DNA of 64,000 nt from Lachnospiraceae bacterium (GTDB taxonomy: Bacteria > Bacillota > Clostridia > Lachnospirales > Lachnospiraceae): contig AP025576.1 in the NCBI GenBank assembly GCA_022845955.1, positions 1,488,001 to 1,552,000 of the forward strand, in the 5' to 3' direction. Numbering within the stretch: the stretch's first letter is position 1; each line of letters opens with the position of its first letter. This document shows, piece by piece, positions 61,705 through 64,000 of the stretch. The translations under genes were made by a program, and so were the position numbers. The notes below the pieces were generated by a model. That model was not told the origin of the DNA, ran no database searches, and saw only the letters and a program-made list of their open reading frames with translations.

Positions 61705-62613
61705 ATGGGAATTATAAATTTCGGATCATTAAATATAGATAGGGTTTATAAGGTATCTCATTTTGTCAGGCCTGGTGAAACCATCTCCTCGGAAAGCTAT
61801 AAATGTTTTCCGGGGGGAAAGGGGCTTAATCAGTCAATTGCCATTGCCAGAGCCGGAGCAAAGGTAGCTCATGCCGGCACGATCGGGACTGACGGCGGTT
61901 TCCTGAAGGATTTGCTGGAGCAGAGCGGGGTGGATACAAGATATATCAGAGAATCGGACAATGTGACCGGACATGCGTTGATACAGGTATCAGAAGAAGG
62001 GGAAAACTGCATAATCCTGTTTAAAGGAACTAACTTTGAGAATGACAGGAATTTCATTGATGAAGTGCTGGAAAATTTTGATAAGGAAGATATTCTTGTC
62101 CTGCAGAATGAAATAAACAATCTTGATTATTTACTGCAGTGCGGTAAACAAAAAGGCATGCGTATTTTATTAAATGCGTCCCCTGTGGATGAAAAACTGA
62201 AGAATATGGATTTATCAGGCGTGACCTGGCTGATGGTGAACGAGACAGAGGGCCTGGTGATAACCGGAAAGAGCAGGCCGGAAAGAATTGTCAGGCAGCT
62301 CCTGGAGGATTATCCATCTATGAATGTGATACTTACCCTGGGAACGGGCGGAAGTATTTACCAGAGCAAGGGAAAAAAGATATATCAGCCGTGCTTTCCG
62401 GCACAGACAGTGGATACAACGGCGGCAGGCGATACTTTTACAGGATATTTTATTGCGTCTGTATTAGCTGGAAAGAATAGGGAAGAGGCGCTGGAAACAG
62501 CTTCCTGTGCGGCAGCGGTAGCCGTTTCCAGGGAAGGTGCTGCCGTATCTATACCAGTCTATACAGAAGTGGAGAAGAAGATGTTTTTAGAGAAGAGGAA
62601 AGCGGGGGAATAG
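61705..62613 (+). CDS. ribokinase / PfkB-family sugar kinase
   Basis: The 302-residue PfkB-family kinase has the N-terminal sugar-binding part (NFGSLNIDRVYKV and FPGGKGLNQSIAIARAGAKV) and the C-terminal ATP/anion-hole signature VDTTAAGDTFTGYF with catalytic Asp. The context (rbsD, nucleoside hydrolase) makes D-ribose the likely substrate, giving ribose-5-phosphate. ATG 61705 follows GCGGGGG; an in-frame ATG at 61690 lies in the hairpin. The stop is 4 bp before the next gene's GTG, so they are co-translated or nearly so. Confidence 0.88.
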   Translation: MGIINFGSLNIDRVYKVSHFVRPGETISSESYKCFPGGKGLNQSIAIARAGAKVAHAGTIGTDGGFLKDLLEQSGVDTRYIRESDNVTGHALIQVSEEGENCIILFKGTNFENDRNFIDEVLENFDKEDILVLQNEINNLDYLLQCGKQKGMRILLNASPVDEKLKNMDLSGVTWLMVNETEGLVITGKSRPERIVRQLLEDYPSMNVILTLGTGGSIYQSKGKKIYQPCFPAQTVDTTAAGDTFTGYFIASVLAGKNREEALETASCAAAVAVSREGAAVSIPVYTEVEKKMFLEKRKAGE

Positions 62614-62617
62614 TGCG

Positions 62618-64000
62618 GTGGGGAATTTGCTGAGACAAGAATTGGAAGTGGGGTATTTTAAGTGGCTGGAAAGACCCGGGGAAGACTTAGGTGTATTTGA
62701 TAATGAAGGGGATTTTGAAGAGTGCCGGAAAAGGGTCCACTGCAACTGCTCTCATTGGAGTATGAACCTTCAGATGAAATATGAGGAAGAAAGCAGTAAA
62801 TATGTTGCAGATATTTCAGGTGTTGAAGAAGCGCTGAAACAGCTTAATGATCCGATTTCGGGTAGACACCATGTTATTGTCTGGGGCGCAGATCATAACA
62901 ATGTATACTTTCCGAGTTTTACAAAATATAAGAAAACACTGCCGGAATGCCTTATGCAGGGAATTAACGGAGGGTATCTGGAATTGCATGATCCTTTGAT
63001 AAATGGAGGGGAAGGCATCCCCATGCCGGCGATTGACGACGAAACCCTCATAACACTAAACTGTGAAATGTTGGGAATACAGGCTGCAAAACTGAAAAGC
63101 AGCCAGTATGTTAAAGCATACATGCTGGGAATGGAAGAACTTTATCCCGAATATTTTGGGTTGGGAAACGGTGACTTCCGTCCTGCGTCCTGGAAACATT
63201 TTGAGGCATGGTGCGAAAGACAGGGGTGTCCGGTGCCTGCCCGGGAAAAGGTTATCGGAGATAGTATGAACCCGGAACGTATGCTTTGGCTCTCATTCCG
63301 TGAACAAGCGATGGCTGACCGTTGCGGAAATTATTACGAGGCTGTATTAAAGCATGATGAAAACCATCTCATTTTTTATCCCACGCATGGTTCTACAATG
63401 TGCAGGGACAACAGGAGCCGTTTAGGACAGCAGCCCGGAACACTGGCCTGCCAGTGTGATGGTATGGAAATGGGACATATTATGGTAGAAAATGATGAAG
63501 AAAGAAGAAATGTACTTCTCATCAGCCATTTTACATCTTTTGGAGCTCCTGTTATTGTTCCGCGGCTGGGAAATAAAAGGGTGGACTTAAGTGCAATTGG
63601 AGGCGGAAGATCCTTCAGCGCACCAATGCTCCGTCGTCTGGTGTATGAATGCCTGGGGATGGGAGTGAGTAAAATTTTTCCGATTCACTGGACCAGCAGG
63701 CTGCATGACGGGGAATGGTTCATAAAAAATACAGAGGCCGAGACTGAATGCAGAAAAGTATTTGATGAAATTACATTTGCCGCTCCGTTTCTAACCGGGA
63801 TGGCAAGGCTTCAGCCTCAGGCGGGTATTTTAGCGGGGAATGCCGAATGGATAAAAGGATGGAAACCTGAATGGACAGGTTTTATGCAGGATGCATTTGC
63901 AGGGCAGTATCATATGACTCTGATTTCCGATGAAATTATCGGAAAACATCTTGCCGCAAGAATGCCGGTGATTTTTGTACTGGATAATGCAGTAATGAAG
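62618..64000 (+). CDS. GH42-like beta-galactosidase-type protein (3' end outside window)
   Basis: At least 461 codons, open to the window edge. The first ~230 residues look like the late part of a GH TIM barrel (WKHFEAWCERQGCP and LSFREQAMADRCGNYYEAVLK), followed by a segment like the GH42 trimerisation domain (KIFPIHWTSRLHDGEWFIKNTE, then EITFAAPFLTGMARLQPQAG). GTG 62618 is the only start near GCGGGGGAA; no ATG occurs early in the frame. It is the last visible gene of the riboside operon and may remove sugar from the imported glycoside. The family call is tentative because the catalytic acids were not located with confidence. Confidence 0.6.
   Translation, partial: MGNLLRQELEVGYFKWLERPGEDLGVFDNEGDFEECRKRVHCNCSHWSMNLQMKYEEESSKYVADISGVEEALKQLNDPISGRHHVIVWGADHNNVYFPSFTKYKKTLPECLMQGINGGYLELHDPLINGGEGIPMPAIDDETLITLNCEMLGIQAAKLKSSQYVKAYMLGMEELYPEYFGLGNGDFRPASWKHFEAWCERQGCPVPAREKVIGDSMNPERMLWLSFREQAMADRCGNYYEAVLKHDENHLIFYPTHGSTMCRDNRSRLGQQPGTLACQCDGMEMGHIMVENDEERRNVLLISHFTSFGAPVIVPRLGNKRVDLSAIGGGRSFSAPMLRRLVYECLGMGVSKIFPIHWTSRLHDGEWFIKNTEAETECRKVFDEITFAAPFLTGMARLQPQAGILAGNAEWIKGWKPEWTGFMQDAFAGQYHMTLISDEIIGKHLAARMPVIFVLDNAVMK

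Noticed and set aside
1..64000. CRISPR array or prophage
   Set aside because: No regularly spaced direct repeats of 24-40 bp and no phage structural or integrase genes were seen.

Overview
The window looks like a chromosomal segment from a gut-type Lachnospiraceae/Clostridia bacterium. The evidence is strong AGGAGG-type ribosome binding sites, low-GC Gram-positive gene families (LtaS-like and YfhO proteins, TelA/XpaC, PPi-dependent phosphofructokinase), several lipoprotein-fed CUT1 sugar importers with YesMN-type control, and a moderate base composition interrupted by AT-rich islands. I can only place it at family level and by inference.

Layout. 1-7.8 kb: a YesN/YesM two-component system (the regulator is cut by the window edge) followed by a CUT1 ABC importer (two permeases, lipoprotein) and a GH127-like enzyme; this reads as an arabinoside/plant-glycan uptake locus. 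7.8-13.2 kb, minus strand: an LtaS-like synthase, a YfhO-type giant membrane protein and a DUF1624 acyltransferase-like protein, probably one envelope-polymer operon. 13.4-19.2 kb: GNAT enzymes, a MORN-repeat membrane protein, a rubredoxin-glutamate synthase fusion and a MATE transporter. 19.1-20.6 kb: an AT-rich island with a transposase relic and a damaged Fic gene. 20.6-24.2 kb: a GH2 enzyme divergent from an AraC regulator, then a MerR/GyrI regulator. 24.3-26.0 kb: a complete IS30-family element that separates this MerR gene from a classic 19-bp-spacer MerR promoter and a GNAT gene. 27-29.3 kb: a hybrid histidine kinase. 29.3-30.9 kb: a second AT-rich island holding a 5'-truncated helicase-like relic and a zinc-ribbon gene with an in-frame TGA at a cysteine position. 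31.0-32.7 kb: a minus-strand cassette of small DUF2200, VOC and DUF1801/DUF1905 proteins. 33.1 kb: tRNA-Leu(UAG). 33.5-37.2 kb: GPP34-like protein, mini-MerR, phosphate transporter with its DUF47 partner, cytidylate-kinase-like protein.

37.4-45.3 kb: an EAL phosphodiesterase candidate with a degenerate GGDEF, a second MATE transporter, an AraC-GyrI regulator, a cation/Ca2+ exchanger, PPi-PFK, and a HEAT-repeat protein behind a leader that can fold over its own ribosome binding site. 45.5-50.4 kb: LacI regulator, glycogen phosphorylase and 4-alpha-glucanotransferase, a glycogen/maltodextrin breakdown unit feeding glycolysis through PFK. 50.5-54.8 kb: a metallo-beta-lactamase protein fused to an apparently dead esterase domain, then an XpaC-TelA pair. 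54.8-64 kb: a CYTH protein and a more AT-rich ribose/riboside locus: RbsD divergent from a LacI regulator, then CUT1 permeases, lipoprotein, nucleoside hydrolase, ribokinase and a GH42-like enzyme running off the end.

The most unusual items are the IS30 insertion that split a regulator from its operator, the TGA-for-Cys zinc-ribbon gene, the structured leader before the HEAT-repeat gene, the five-unit heptamer repeat at the 5' end of the GPP34-like transcript, the dead-esterase/MBL fusion, and the riboside locus built on an oligosaccharide-type importer. I saw no CRISPR array, prophage or rRNA.
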